27,789 bases of DNA from Alphaproteobacteria bacterium (GCA_947373775.1 CANBZE010000001.1:1-27789); one strand, 5' to 3'; positions 1-7,699 are shown, counted from the stretch's first letter. The notes: generated from the letters alone by a model not told the origin. A program made the numbers and translations.

Positions 1-374
1 CCCAGCAGTTCGCGCACCAGGTCCTTCAACCCGTGCTTGTCGGTGTAGGTGCGAACCAGCTTGGAGGCGATCTTGGTGCAATAGATGGGCTTGCAATCGA
101 CCTTCAGATATTGCCGGAACATTGCGATATCGAAACGTGCGAAGTGGAAGAGCTTAGTGACCTTGGGGTCGGCCAGCATCTTCTTGAGGTTGGGCGCGGC
201 GTACTGGCCGGCCGCGAACTGCACCGCATGGCAGACGCCATCGCCCGACGACAGCTGCGCCAGGCACAGCCGGTCGCGCTGGGGGTTCAGGCCCAGGGTT
301 TCGGTGTCGATGGCAACGACGGGGCCCAGCTCCAGCCCATCCGGAAGGTCGCCCTGGTACAGCTTGATCTTCAT
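1..374 (-). CDS. rnd: Ribonuclease D-like 3'-5' exonuclease, N-terminal part (cut by window edge)
   Basis: Reading from the ATG at 374 leftwards gives an open frame of about 124 residues that runs off the window. Near residue 23 it has VAIDTETLGL, the first DEDD exonuclease motif with its metal-binding Asp and Glu. Further on it has FHFARFDIAMF, which matches the second exonuclease motif with its Asp. This is the N-terminal catalytic fold of RNase D, which trims 3' ends of tRNA and other structured RNA in the cytoplasm. The third motif and any HRDC domain lie outside the window, so a short exonuclease-only RNase D cannot be told from a full-length one. GGAG sits 4 nt before the ATG and supports this start. 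It is divergent from the TonB/TolA-like gene across 45 bp that include the AT-rich palindrome TTAATTAA (400-407), a possible shared promoter core. Confidence 0.85.
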   Translation of the reverse strand, partial: MKIKLYQGDLPDGLELGPVVAIDTETLGLNPQRDRLCLAQLSSGDGVCHAVQFAAGQYAAPNLKKMLADPKVTKLFHFARFDIAMFRQYLKVDCKPIYCTKIASKLVRTYTDKHGLKDLVRELL

Positions 375-419
375 GGCGCTCCAATAGCGCAGAGGGCCGT
401 TAATTAATAGAGTAACCCC

Positions 420-1124
420 ATGCAGGCATGGGCCCAAAAGTTGCGAAAGGACGGGGGACCGGGGGTCCTCCTGTCGCTGCTGTTGCACGGTCTGATGGTG
501 CTGATGGCCCTGTGGTACGTCAGCCATCGCCCGGACCTGACCTCGGACCAGCTGCGCGCCTTCCCCGTGGAACTGGTGATCGGCGGCACCATGAGCCAGG
601 GCGCCAGCACCGCGCCAGCCGCAAGACTGCAGGTGGCGCGGCCTCACCCCGAAAGCGCGCCTGCACCCGAAGGCGTCAGCCCGCAAGGCACGCGTGAGCC
701 GGACGATGAATTGTCGGCCAGGCTGCGGGCGCTGGCGCAACTGAAAGGCAACGACACCGCCCTGCCCAATGCCGACAACAGCGCCGCGCCCGGCGGCGCG
801 GGCGACGGCAGCGGCGAAGGCAATTATGCGCTGAAGGATTTCATCCGGGCGCAGATCCTGCGGCGCTGGCTGCCGGACCTGTCCATTGCCGGCGCCCGCA
901 ACATGCCGGTGCTGGTGCGGATAAGGCTGCTGAAAAGCGGGGTGATCGACGATGTCATCATCGTGGACCAGCTGCGCTTCCAGGCCGACAAGCCCTTCCG
1001 CAACATGGCGCTGTCGGCGCGGGATGCCGCCCTGCTCGCCTCGCCCATCCAGCTTCCCGGTATGCGCTACGAGAAGACGCAGACCCTGACCATCAGCCTG
1101 GATCCCAAGGCGGTGCTGCGCTGA
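420..1124 (+). CDS. TonB/TolA-like envelope protein, orphan
   Basis: The 234-residue protein has a short cytoplasmic N-terminus, one hydrophobic anchor at about residues 15-34, a Pro/Ala/Gly-rich linker (about 55-130), and a compact C-terminal domain (about 135-234). That domain carries the pattern AQILRRW...VLVRIRLLKSG...SARDA, typical of TolA/TonB C-terminal folds. This layout fits a periplasm-spanning link between an inner-membrane motor and an outer-membrane partner. No exbB/exbD, tolQ/tolR or TonB-dependent receptor lies nearby, so its motor and partner are unknown. The ATG directly precedes the anchor, and its ribosome-binding site is weak. Family membership is inferred from layout and C-terminal pattern only; substrate is unknown. 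Confidence 0.65.
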   Translation: MQAWAQKLRKDGGPGVLLSLLLHGLMVLMALWYVSHRPDLTSDQLRAFPVELVIGGTMSQGASTAPAARLQVARPHPESAPAPEGVSPQGTREPDDELSARLRALAQLKGNDTALPNADNSAAPGGAGDGSGEGNYALKDFIRAQILRRWLPDLSIAGARNMPVLVRIRLLKSGVIDDVIIVDQLRFQADKPFRNMALSARDAALLASPIQLPGMRYEKTQTLTISLDPKAVLR

Positions 1125-1132
1125 CGGTGACA

Positions 1133-1156
1133 GTCCGCTTTTGACCCGAAGCGGAC
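1133..1156. repeat. Inverted repeat with 8-bp perfect arms just after the TonB/TolA-like gene
   Basis: GTCCGCTT (1133-1140) and AAGCGGAC (1149-1156) are perfect reverse complements separated by 8 nt, starting 9 nt after the stop codon. No T-tract follows, so it is not a standard intrinsic terminator. From memory, palindromes of this GTCCGCTT...AAGCGGAC kind recur between genes in many alphaproteobacteria; that recollection was not checked. Confidence 0.6.
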
Positions 1157-1316
1157 ATTCTCTCATGGCCTAACCGCTTCAATTTATAGTTCGATAACCT
1201 TCATTCCTCGGGGGTTGCAGGACTTTTTGTCGTCAAAAGCGATTAAGTCTCCCATCATCATTATTGTTTAAAATCGGCCCTTGTGGAGCATTCGTCTCCG
1301 CGAAGGACTGCCGGCC

Positions 1317-3302
1317 ATGAAACACCATCTGTCCATAAGCATGCTTCTATCGGCGACGACCGGTCTGCTGGTCGTCATGCTGGTTTCAATTTTTGCGATT
1401 TCAGCGAACGGGGCTTATGACCGCAAACGGGACGCGGCACGCATACTCTCCGTCGTCAATATTACGCGCAACACGCTTTCCGCCAAGGAAAACATCAGAA
1501 TTGAGGGCGGTGTGGCACACGCCGCACTGGATGCACCGGAACGCGCAAGTTCTGAGGTGATCGAGCGGATGTTCCGTCTGCATGCGAAAACCGATATGGC
1601 GCTTGATTCGATGGCCAATCGGCTCAGAACCCAGCTGACGAGCAAAGCTTCACCCAGCCTGACCGATATTCTCAAAAGTAAAGCTCTGTATGACGCGGTT
1701 TTTCCGCATGCGATTGACGCAGTACGATTACCCAAAACGCGGCGTCCGGAAAAGCCGCTGGCTGACTGGAGACCGGCGGCCGACAAGCTCACGGCCGCTG
1801 TTGACCGTCAATCCAACACCTTGTCCCGCGACACTGCTGAAGCGGACACCTTCATCAGCAACATGATGAGGCTTAGTGACATCACCTGGCTTGTGCGCCT
1901 CGACGCCGGAAGTGATCGTGGAAATACCGGAGCAGCGATCCTGGATGCGCGCACCCTCACAACCGGTCGCATCCAGCAATTCGCGGAATCGGCCGGCAGA
2001 ATCGACGCGAGATGGGCAGATATCGAAGCGTATGCCGGTCAGCCTTACGTACCGTCTCAACTCAAGACGGCAATCGGACAGGCGAAAAACGTCTATTTTG
2101 TTCACTTCCGGGGCGTCCGTAACAAAATCATCGCTGATTTGGCGGCGGGCAAGGCTGTGCCTATCTCGGGTCACGAATGGCTAAAGATGTCCAATCCCGG
2201 CCTGGACAGCATCATGGCGATATCGAAGATCGCGCTGGACCTGACAGAGGCGCATGCAGCGGAACAGACGGCGGACGCTGTCCGACATTTCTATGTCGCC
2301 ATCGCGTTGATGTTCGTGTCGATCGGCCTCGCCTCCTTCGCGACGATGTATGTAATGTGGCGCGTCATTCGGCCACTCAATAAAATCACGGCAACGATGA
2401 GCGCCGTGGTTCAGGGCGACCTTGATCACGATATACCATTCGAAATTCGCCAGGACGAGATTGGCCAATTCGCGCGCGCGCTCAGGATCTTCCGAAACAG
2501 CGTCGCCGAGAAAAAGCGCCTGGAAGTCGAAGTGGTGCGCAATCAGGCCGCCAAGGAGGTTGCGGAAACCTCCAATCGCGTGAAGTCAGAATTTCTGGCC
2601 AATATGAGTCACGAACTGCGGACCCCGCTGAACGCGATACTGGGCTTTACCGAAATTCTGAAGATCCAGCTCTACGGGCCATTGGGACACACCAAATATA
2701 TCGAGTATGCGGATGACGTGCACAAAAGCGGCGCGCATTTGCTGGATTTGATCAATGACGTGTTGGACCTTTCCAAGATCGATGCCGGCAAGATGGAGTT
2801 GCGCGAATCTGCTTTCTTGGTTGAGGAGCTCATCGACGATGCGGTGTTTCTAACGCGTGGCAAAGCAAATGACCGTGTGAGAATTGAACTTTCCGCCCCG
2901 GGGGACTCGCATATTCAGGCGGATAGGCGGCTGGTCAAGCAGATCCTCATCAATCTGCTCAGCAACGCCATCAAGTTCACGCCCGAGGGCGGTACCATCA
3001 CCATTGGCGCACGAAAAGGCCGCGACTCGGGATTGGAGATCTACGTCGCCGATACCGGAATCGGTATGGATGCGCTGCAGCTGGAAAAAGCCTTCTCGCC
3101 CTACGGCCAGATCGATTCAAAGATTGCACAGACACATCAGGGGACGGGACTTGGCCTTCCTATCGCGCAATCGCTGGCGCGATTGCATGGGGGCGATCTC
3201 GTTGCCAAAAGCACGCCTGGACAAGGCACTTGCATGATTTTGATTCTGCCCGAAGACAGGATCGTAAAACCCATTGTGGCGGTTTCACTCGCCGCTGTTT
3301 GA
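1317..3302 (+). CDS. Membrane sensor histidine kinase 1 (helical sensor, HAMP, HisKA, HATPase_c)
   Basis: The protein has 661 residues from the ATG at 1317, which has GAAGG 10 nt upstream; an in-frame TTG at 1281 lacks such a site. It has TM1 (about 9-30), a periplasmic helical region of about 290 residues, TM2 (325-349) and a HAMP linker (about 350-400). HisKA follows with the phosphoacceptor in [10 protein letters not shown] (His432). HATPase_c has the N box [10 protein letters not shown] (545-554), DTGIG (579-583) and GTGLGL (609-614). It should autophosphorylate on His432 and pass phosphate to a response regulator. No receiver domain or regulator gene lies nearby. The sensor resembles paired helical bundles of the NIT or 4HB kind, but its ligand is unknown. 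It is a paralogue of the kinase at 12709-14655 and is visibly more AT-rich (sampled lines 47-58% GC). Confidence 0.93.
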   Translation: MKHHLSISMLLSATTGLLVVMLVSIFAISANGAYDRKRDAARILSVVNITRNTLSAKENIRIEGGVAHAALDAPERASSEVIERMFRLHAKTDMALDSMANRLRTQLTSKASPSLTDILKSKALYDAVFPHAIDAVRLPKTRRPEKPLADWRPAADKLTAAVDRQSNTLSRDTAEADTFISNMMRLSDITWLVRLDAGSDRGNTGAAILDARTLTTGRIQQFAESAGRIDARWADIEAYAGQPYVPSQLKTAIGQAKNVYFVHFRGVRNKIIADLAAGKAVPISGHEWLKMSNPGLDSIMAISKIALDLTEAHAAEQTADAVRHFYVAIALMFVSIGLASFATMYVMWRVIRPLNKITATMSAVVQGDLDHDIPFEIRQDEIGQFARALRIFRNSVAEKKRLEVEVVRNQAAKEVAETSNRVKSEFLANMSHELRTPLNAILGFTEILKIQLYGPLGHTKYIEYADDVHKSGAHLLDLINDVLDLSKIDAGKMELRESAFLVEELIDDAVFLTRGKANDRVRIELSAPGDSHIQADRRLVKQILINLLSNAIKFTPEGGTITIGARKGRDSGLEIYVADTGIGMDALQLEKAFSPYGQIDSKIAQTHQGTGLGLPIAQSLARLHGGDLVAKSTPGQGTCMILILPEDRIVKPIVAVSLAAV

Positions 3303-3325
3303 GTCCTGGTGTTCCGGGGCCAACT

Positions 3326-4093
3326 TTACAGGCGGCCGAAACGCTTGACGGCTTCCTGAAGGGAACGAAGCTTTTCGATATAGCCGTACATGGAATGCTC
3401 GGTCTGATCGAGGGCCTGCGCCTTCACCAGCACTTCGGCGGCGATATCTTTGGGTATCGTCACCACGCCATCGGCATCCGCCACGACAATATCACCCGGC
3501 GCGACGCGGATGCCGCCGGCGGTCACCGGCACATTGCCCGTGGCGCGGTAATGCCCAACCGAAGTGGACGGCACGATACCCGTGGCATAGACGGGAAATG
3601 CGATCTTCTTGAGATACGCAACATCGCGCACGCCGCCATCGATCACCGCGCCGGCAAATCCCCGCGCATTCATCGCCGTGGCCATCAGCCCGCCGATGCC
3701 GGCAATGTCGTCGCCGTCCGCGACGGCCATCACATAGACCGAGTTCAGGGGCGCTGTATCGAGTACGACTTGCATGGGCGTCACCGCCGACGGCGCGCTG
3801 CCTTCGGCCTTGTCCATCTGAACTGTTACGGCGAAACCCGCAAACTTGCCGTCCGAGATCGCATGGACCTTGTGCGACATGAAGGAACGCTTGTTGTAAA
3901 GCTGTTCCAGCGCATCCGAGACGGAGGCGACTTCCACGTGACGATAGGCGTCGATCAGAAGGGCCGGATTTGCCGCATAGGTCTTCGCATCCGGCAAGGG
4001 CTGGGCCGCAACGCCGCCTACAAGGCAGACCAGCAGTCCGCCAAAACCGAATGCGATGGATTTTCTCGTCCGTGAAGCAACGGGATTGCGCAA
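3326..4093 (-). CDS. RraA-like family protein with N-terminal export signal
   Basis: The product is 255 residues from a TTG start. That start has a perfect GGAGG 8 nt upstream, whereas the longer start at 4108 would place GGAGG inside the gene. The core matches the RraA / 4-hydroxy-4-methyl-2-oxoglutarate aldolase fold: AVIDGGVRD carries the family's Asp and Arg-Asp metal/substrate motif, and a GDIVVADADGVV strand follows. Characterised relatives are either cytoplasmic RNase E inhibitors or metal-dependent pyruvate aldolases. Unusually, residues about 10-31 form a basic stretch, a hydrophobic core and a VAA/QP cleavage-like site, pointing to export. A periplasmic location makes RNase E control unlikely and favours an aldolase, lyase or binding role. 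It converges on sensor kinase 1 with a 23-nt gap. Confidence 0.8.
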   Translation of the reverse strand: MRNPVASRTRKSIAFGFGGLLVCLVGGVAAQPLPDAKTYAANPALLIDAYRHVEVASVSDALEQLYNKRSFMSHKVHAISDGKFAGFAVTVQMDKAEGSAPSAVTPMQVVLDTAPLNSVYVMAVADGDDIAGIGGLMATAMNARGFAGAVIDGGVRDVAYLKKIAFPVYATGIVPSTSVGHYRATGNVPVTAGGIRVAPGDIVVADADGVVTIPKDIAAEVLVKAQALDQTEHSMYGYIEKLRSLQEAVKRFGRL

Positions 4094-4101
4094 TTCTATA
4101 T

Positions 4102-4106
4102 CCTCC
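4102..4106 (-). promoter_or_regulatory. Ribosome-binding site fixing the TTG start of the RraA-like gene
   Basis: On the minus strand GGAGG lies 8 nt before the TTG at 4093. It is one of the strongest Shine-Dalgarno matches in the window, and it selects the non-ATG start over the in-frame TTG at 4108. Confidence 0.75.
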
Positions 4107-4312
4107 AACGACCGGCACTCTCAGCAGGGCCGGTTCAGCCACTATCGCGGCAAGATAGCGAAAGCCAGGCGCTCAAGGCAAATCGCGGACCGTACCGCGC
4201 AGGCACCTAGAACACTGAAAGAAAGGCATTTTCACCACGAATTTCACTTCCGGTTGCCAGCATGGCGACCCTCTGGCTCAATGACCCCAACAACAAGGCT
4301 GTGGGGGCCAGA

Positions 4313-4789
4313 ATGTCCGGAAAAAACGCGCGGTGCGGGCTGCGTCGTACAATGTGGGACCGCAGGTCCTTCAGGCTTTGGGCGACAACAATCGCCATGC
4401 TGGCTCTCCAAACGACCCTGTCCGAAGGTCAGACACAGGATCAGGCCCAGGCTTCGCTATTGGTCGGCACGTGGGAAGCGGCAGGCGGGCTGGCAACCCC
4501 AATAGATAACGATCAGCGCATTTCGAGTTTTTTCTATACGGAAGAATTTCATTCCGATGGGACCGGCCTCTTCAATATCTACATGAACAAAGTATGTGGA
4601 CGATTGGTCGCCGCTCACGCCTTCAGGTGGAATATCTCCCAGGGGAAACTCGTTAGCCGGGCTACCTACCCTGATACGTTGTCAGCGGATAAAATCGTTT
4701 CTCTGAACCGCAGCAATGTCAGCTTTCAATCCCAAAGCGACGGACAAATCCTGCATCGCCATAAGATAGCCGAATGCCCGACGTCCTGA
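4313..4789 (+). CDS. Small secreted protein of unknown function, lipocalin-like pattern
   Basis: From the ATG at 4313 (GGGGG 5 nt upstream) the product is 158 residues. In-frame ATGs at 4262 and 4352 are alternatives. The N-terminus has arginines followed by a hydrophobic stretch (ATTIAMLAL), so it is probably exported. From the 4352 start the n-region is DRRSFR, which loosely resembles a Tat motif. The mature part has LLVGTWE, then EEFHSDGTGLFN, then FRWNISQGKL. This order (GTW, a 'DGTG' strand, 'W...GKL') is common in small lipocalin-like or META-like beta-barrel proteins. Two cysteines remain in the mature chain and could pair. I do not recognise a specific family. It converges on the SUMF1-like gene with a 16-nt gap and is less GC-rich than most neighbours. 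Confidence 0.6.
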   Translation: MSGKNARCGLRRTMWDRRSFRLWATTIAMLALQTTLSEGQTQDQAQASLLVGTWEAAGGLATPIDNDQRISSFFYTEEFHSDGTGLFNIYMNKVCGRLVAAHAFRWNISQGKLVSRATYPDTLSADKIVSLNRSNVSFQSQSDGQILHRHKIAECPTS

Positions 4790-4805
4790 TTTTCCAGTCC
4801 GGCGG

Positions 4806-5708
4806 CTAAGGCAGATCGCGCGCCACGCGAAAACCTGTCAGGGTCGAATAATCATAATCCCGGTCCGCGCCGTCTTGCGCCGCCGCCACCCGGGCTGCGC
4901 TGCGTACGAAGATCGGAATGTTGTTCCAGGCGCCGCCGCGAATGGCATGGCGGATGCAAAAACTGTCGGTCCAGGCCCCGCCATCCGTCGGCGCGCCGAC
5001 ATAGCTGGGATGCCAGCAATCGGCGGTCCATTCCCAGGCATTTCCCAGCATACCCGACAGGCCGAAGGCGTTGGTTTCGAACTTGTCCACCGCGCCCAGC
5101 AGCTTGTTGTCCCATTCGCTGCCGCAACCATTGCAGTTGGCATGGCCGCCGCCGATATCATTGCCCCACCAGCGCGTCGTGTTGGTGCCGGCGCGGGCGG
5201 CATATTCCCATTCGGCCTCGCTGGGGAGCCGATAGGGATTGCGCGCACCGATATCGGGATGGGCTGCCCGCGCCTTGGCATTGATCCAGGCAATGAAGGC
5301 TTCGGCGTCTTTCCAATCCAGGCACACCGCCGGCCAGCGCGGCGGCTCGACATCGGTGGGCGTGGCCGCCTGGCCGCGATGCAACTGCTTCCAGCCCAGC
5401 CCCAGCAGCGGATTGCAGGGCTGCGGCTTGTAGCCGGTGGCATTGAGGAAGGCCAGAAACTCCTCGCTGGTGACGGGATACTTGGCCAGGGCGAAAGCCT
5501 TCAAGGTCACCACATGCTGCGGCCCCTCGGAATCGAACCGGCCCGGTTCATGCGCCGGGCTGCCCATCAGGAATTTGCCCGCCGGTATGGCCACCATCTG
5601 GGAGCATTCGGGGCATTCGGTAAATGTGCGGTCCTGAACCTTCTCTTGGGCCTTTTGCCCGCCCAACAGGACGGTCAGGGCCAGAATTGCGGCGATGCGG
5701 AATTTCAT
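4806..5708 (-). CDS. Secreted SUMF1/FGE-like domain protein lacking the FGE cysteines
   Basis: The product has 300 residues: a signal peptide (about 1-20), then one SUMF1 domain. Family signatures are MVAIPAGKFLMGS (38-50), YPVTSEEF, YRLPSEAEWEYAARAG (159-174), GLSGMLGNAWEWTADCW (216-232), RGGAWNN (257-263) and a closing GFRVAR. In true formylglycine-generating enzymes two catalytic cysteines follow the RGGS motif. Here that segment reads WNNIPIFVRSAAR with no cysteine, so copper-dependent sulfatase activation is unlikely. Eight other cysteines (32, 35, 98, 129, 192, 195, 231, 251) include CPEC and CNGC pairs and may form disulfides in the periplasm. No sulfatase gene is nearby. It may bind carbohydrate or protein, or be an uncharacterised oxidoreductase. 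It is divergent from glycerate kinase. Confidence 0.88.
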   Translation of the reverse strand: MKFRIAAILALTVLLGGQKAQEKVQDRTFTECPECSQMVAIPAGKFLMGSPAHEPGRFDSEGPQHVVTLKAFALAKYPVTSEEFLAFLNATGYKPQPCNPLLGLGWKQLHRGQAATPTDVEPPRWPAVCLDWKDAEAFIAWINAKARAAHPDIGARNPYRLPSEAEWEYAARAGTNTTRWWGNDIGGGHANCNGCGSEWDNKLLGAVDKFETNAFGLSGMLGNAWEWTADCWHPSYVGAPTDGGAWTDSFCIRHAIRGGAWNNIPIFVRSAARVAAAQDGADRDYDYSTLTGFRVARDLP

Positions 5709-5729
5709 GGCGGCATCAAATCATGTATC

Positions 5730-5758
5730 AAAGCTCGATCCAAATTGGATCGAGCTTT
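5730..5758. promoter_or_regulatory. 29-nt perfect palindrome (12-bp arms) in the divergent SUMF1-like / glycerate kinase region
   Basis: AAAGCTCGATCC (5730-5741) and GGATCGAGCTTT (5747-5758) are perfect reverse complements around a 5-nt centre. It lies 22 nt before the SUMF1-like start codon and 66 nt before the glycerate kinase start. No gene upstream on either strand needs a terminator here, and no T-run follows. An operator, or a leader hairpin in the SUMF1-like mRNA, is therefore more likely. Confidence 0.65.
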
Positions 5759-5766
5759 AGAATCTT

Positions 5767-5793
5767 GATTGTCGCGCAATTTGCCCGACAATC
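5767..5793. promoter_or_regulatory. Second inverted repeat upstream of glycerate kinase
   Basis: GATTGTCG (5767-5774) and CGACAATC (5786-5793) form a perfect 8-bp inverted repeat with an 11-nt spacer, a spacing suited to a dimeric regulator. It is followed by the direct repeat TCGGATT at 5797-5803 and 5805-5811, directly ahead of the gene at 5824. The repeats are seen in the sequence; operator function is inferred. Confidence 0.5.
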
Positions 5794-5823
5794 CATTCGG
5801 ATTCTCGGATTGCGCTTATTGGC

Positions 5824-6921
5824 ATGAACATTCTGGTCGCCTGCGACTCCTTCAAGGATGCCCTGCCCGCCGATGCGGTGTGCCGTGCCATCGCCGCAGG
5901 ATTAAAGAAAAGCCATCCCCAGGCGACAATCACCGAGATGCCCCTGTCCGACGGCGGCGAAGGCTTGCTGGACGTGCTGGGCCAGGCACTGAAATTGCGC
6001 TGGATCGACATCAAGGCCTGCGATCCCCTGGGCCGGCCCGTCATTGCGCGCTATGGACTGTCCGCCGATGGCGCCACCGCGGTGGTGGAAATGGCGCGCG
6101 CCTCGGGCCTGCAACTCCTTACCCAGCAAGAACGTGATCCGCGGCTGACATCGACCACCGGCACCGGCCAGCTTCTGGCCGATGCGCGGGCGCGCGGGGC
6201 CAAACGCGCCCTGCTGGCCATCGGCGGCAGCGCCACCAACGATGCGGGCATTGGTGCGGCGGCGGCGCTGGGCTGGAGCTTTCTGGATGCCAACAACCAG
6301 CCGGTGACGCCCGATGGCGGACATCTGCGGGACATCGTGCGGCTGGTGTCGGCCGATCCGCCGTTCGAGAAGATGGACGTGCTGTGCGACGTCACCAATC
6401 CGCTGTTTGGACCAACTGGTGCGGCCTGGATCTATGGCCGCCAGAAAGGCGGCAGCGACGACGTGCTGGCGGAACTGGACGAAGGCCTGAAGCACATCGC
6501 CGATGTGGTGAAGGCGCAAACCGGTCACGACGTGGCCGCGATGCCCGGTGCGGGCGCTGCCGGCGGGCTGGGCTACGGCGCGGTAGCGTTCCTGGGCGCG
6601 GAACTTCGTCGCGGCATTGAGGTGGTGTTGGACATGACCGGCTTCGGGGCGGCGGCGGCCAAGGCCGATCTCATCATCACCGGCGAAGGCCATCTCGACG
6701 GCCAGAGCGCGCAAGGAAAATTGATCCAGGGCCTGTGCGGCCGCAGCCGCGGCAAACCGGTGATCGCGTTTTGCGGCAAGCTTTCGGCCTCGCCCGAACA
6801 AATAAAAGCGATCGGGCTGAAAGCGGCCTATTCCATCAATAAGGAAGAGCGCCCATTGGTGGAGATGCTGGCGAACACGGCGGTCAATCTGGAAAAGACG
6901 GCAGCCGAGCTGTCGCTCTAG
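5824..6921 (+). CDS. Glycerate kinase (GarK/GlxK family)
   Basis: The 365-residue protein has the usual length for class I glycerate kinases. It starts MNILVACDSFKD and has PLSDGGEG near residue 41, a family hallmark. It continues with AIGGSATNDAGIGAAAALG, a Q-K-G-G segment equivalent to the family's GPQKGA, and the closing part DLIITGEGHLDGQS. It phosphorylates D-glycerate with ATP in the cytoplasm, feeding glyoxylate, serine or sugar-acid breakdown into glycolysis as 2- or 3-phosphoglycerate. The family usually makes 2-phosphoglycerate, but the position cannot be read from sequence. No glyoxylate carboligase or tartronate semialdehyde reductase gene is in the window, so the source of glycerate is unclear. 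The upstream palindromes suggest regulated expression. Its stop overlaps the convergent EEP gene by 4 nt. Confidence 0.93.
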   Translation: MNILVACDSFKDALPADAVCRAIAAGLKKSHPQATITEMPLSDGGEGLLDVLGQALKLRWIDIKACDPLGRPVIARYGLSADGATAVVEMARASGLQLLTQQERDPRLTSTTGTGQLLADARARGAKRALLAIGGSATNDAGIGAAAALGWSFLDANNQPVTPDGGHLRDIVRLVSADPPFEKMDVLCDVTNPLFGPTGAAWIYGRQKGGSDDVLAELDEGLKHIADVVKAQTGHDVAAMPGAGAAGGLGYGAVAFLGAELRRGIEVVLDMTGFGAAAAKADLIITGEGHLDGQSAQGKLIQGLCGRSRGKPVIAFCGKLSASPEQIKAIGLKAAYSINKEERPLVEMLANTAVNLEKTAAELSL

Positions 6922-7613
6922 ATCGTCACGCCGATCAGCCCCAGCTCTTCCATCGGCGGGGTCATGAAGGCGGGATCCACTTTCATGTCCAGCACCATCG
7001 GATGATGGTCGCTGGGACCTTTGTCCAGCACTTCCGAGGCCGAACACACCAGCCCGCGCGCGACGCACCGGTCCAGCCTGAGCGCGATGATGTTGCCGGC
7101 GCGGTGGGTGCGGCCGCGCGGGCCGATGTCGGAGAAGCCCTGAAAGCCCACCGGACCCACGGCATTGAAGTCGCCAATGATGGCGGCCGGACCTGTCATC
7201 TGCTCCATGATGTGGCGCAGCTGGAAGCGGTTGAGAAACTGACCATGGCTGAGATGCACATTGGCAATGGTGATGCCGTGGAAAGCGATGATCTGCGCCA
7301 GGCGCGGCGGCACCCGGCCCGGCAGGATCGAGTATGGCAGGCGGATGGTGGTGGACTGGGGAAAGGGATGCGGGCTCCAGGCCGCCAGGCCATAGATGCG
7401 CGACTGCATGGGATGGCGGAAGAAATGTCCGCCCACCATGGCCGGCAGGCACATGATTTCTTCGGTGCATTCCTGCAGCAGCAAAAGATCGGGGTGATGG
7501 ATTTTGACCAGCCTGGCGACGTCATCAACGCCGGCACCGACCCGGCGCAGCAGATTCCAGCTCACGACGCGCAGCCGGCCGGCAGCAGATTGATTCGGGA
7601 AATTGGGCGCCAT
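6918..7613 (-). CDS. Endonuclease/exonuclease/phosphatase (EEP) family protein
   Basis: The product has 231 residues and no signal peptide. It carries the full EEP active-site series: SWNLL (Asn20), LLLLQE (Glu48), NVHLSHG (His120), GDFNA (Asp148, Asn150), LDR (Asp181) and SDHHP (Asp202, His203). These residues bind a divalent metal and hydrolyse a phosphodiester or phosphomonoester. The family covers DNA-repair nucleases, DNase I-like enzymes, phospholipases and inositol phosphatases, and the substrate cannot be chosen from sequence. The next gene, divergent across 86 bp, is a cardiolipin synthase, so a lipid or head-group phosphodiester is possible but unsupported. It overlaps the glycerate kinase stop by 4 nt. 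Confidence 0.85.
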   Translation of the reverse strand: MAPNFPNQSAAGRLRVVSWNLLRRVGAGVDDVARLVKIHHPDLLLLQECTEEIMCLPAMVGGHFFRHPMQSRIYGLAAWSPHPFPQSTTIRLPYSILPGRVPPRLAQIIAFHGITIANVHLSHGQFLNRFQLRHIMEQMTGPAAIIGDFNAVGPVGFQGFSDIGPRGRTHRAGNIIALRLDRCVARGLVCSASEVLDKGPSDHHPMVLDMKVDPAFMTPPMEELGLIGVTI

Positions 7614-7699
7614 CTTGTTTAAACCGGCAAATCGGGAACTGGTTTCAATCCAAATCGTCTATAGTGCTGCCAGCATAAGAAAAAACCGGTCCGGGGTCC

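Noticed and set aside
3326..4093. Naming this gene rraA, RNase E inhibitor
   Set aside because: The apparent export signal would keep the protein away from cytoplasmic RNase E, and the DGGVRD motif is shared with aldolases.
4806..5708. Calling this gene a sulfatase-activating formylglycine-generating enzyme
   Set aside because: Neither catalytic cysteine after the RGG motif is present and no sulfatase is nearby, so only the SUMF1 fold is claimed.
5730..5758. Reading the 12-bp-arm palindrome as an intrinsic terminator
   Set aside because: Genes on both sides point away from it, so nothing needs ending there, and no T-tract follows on either strand.
5902..7470. A 522-codon open frame on the minus strand across glycerate kinase and the EEP gene
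   Set aside because: It spans two well-supported genes in other frames and has low-complexity His/Arg/Ala composition typical of GC-rich antisense frames.
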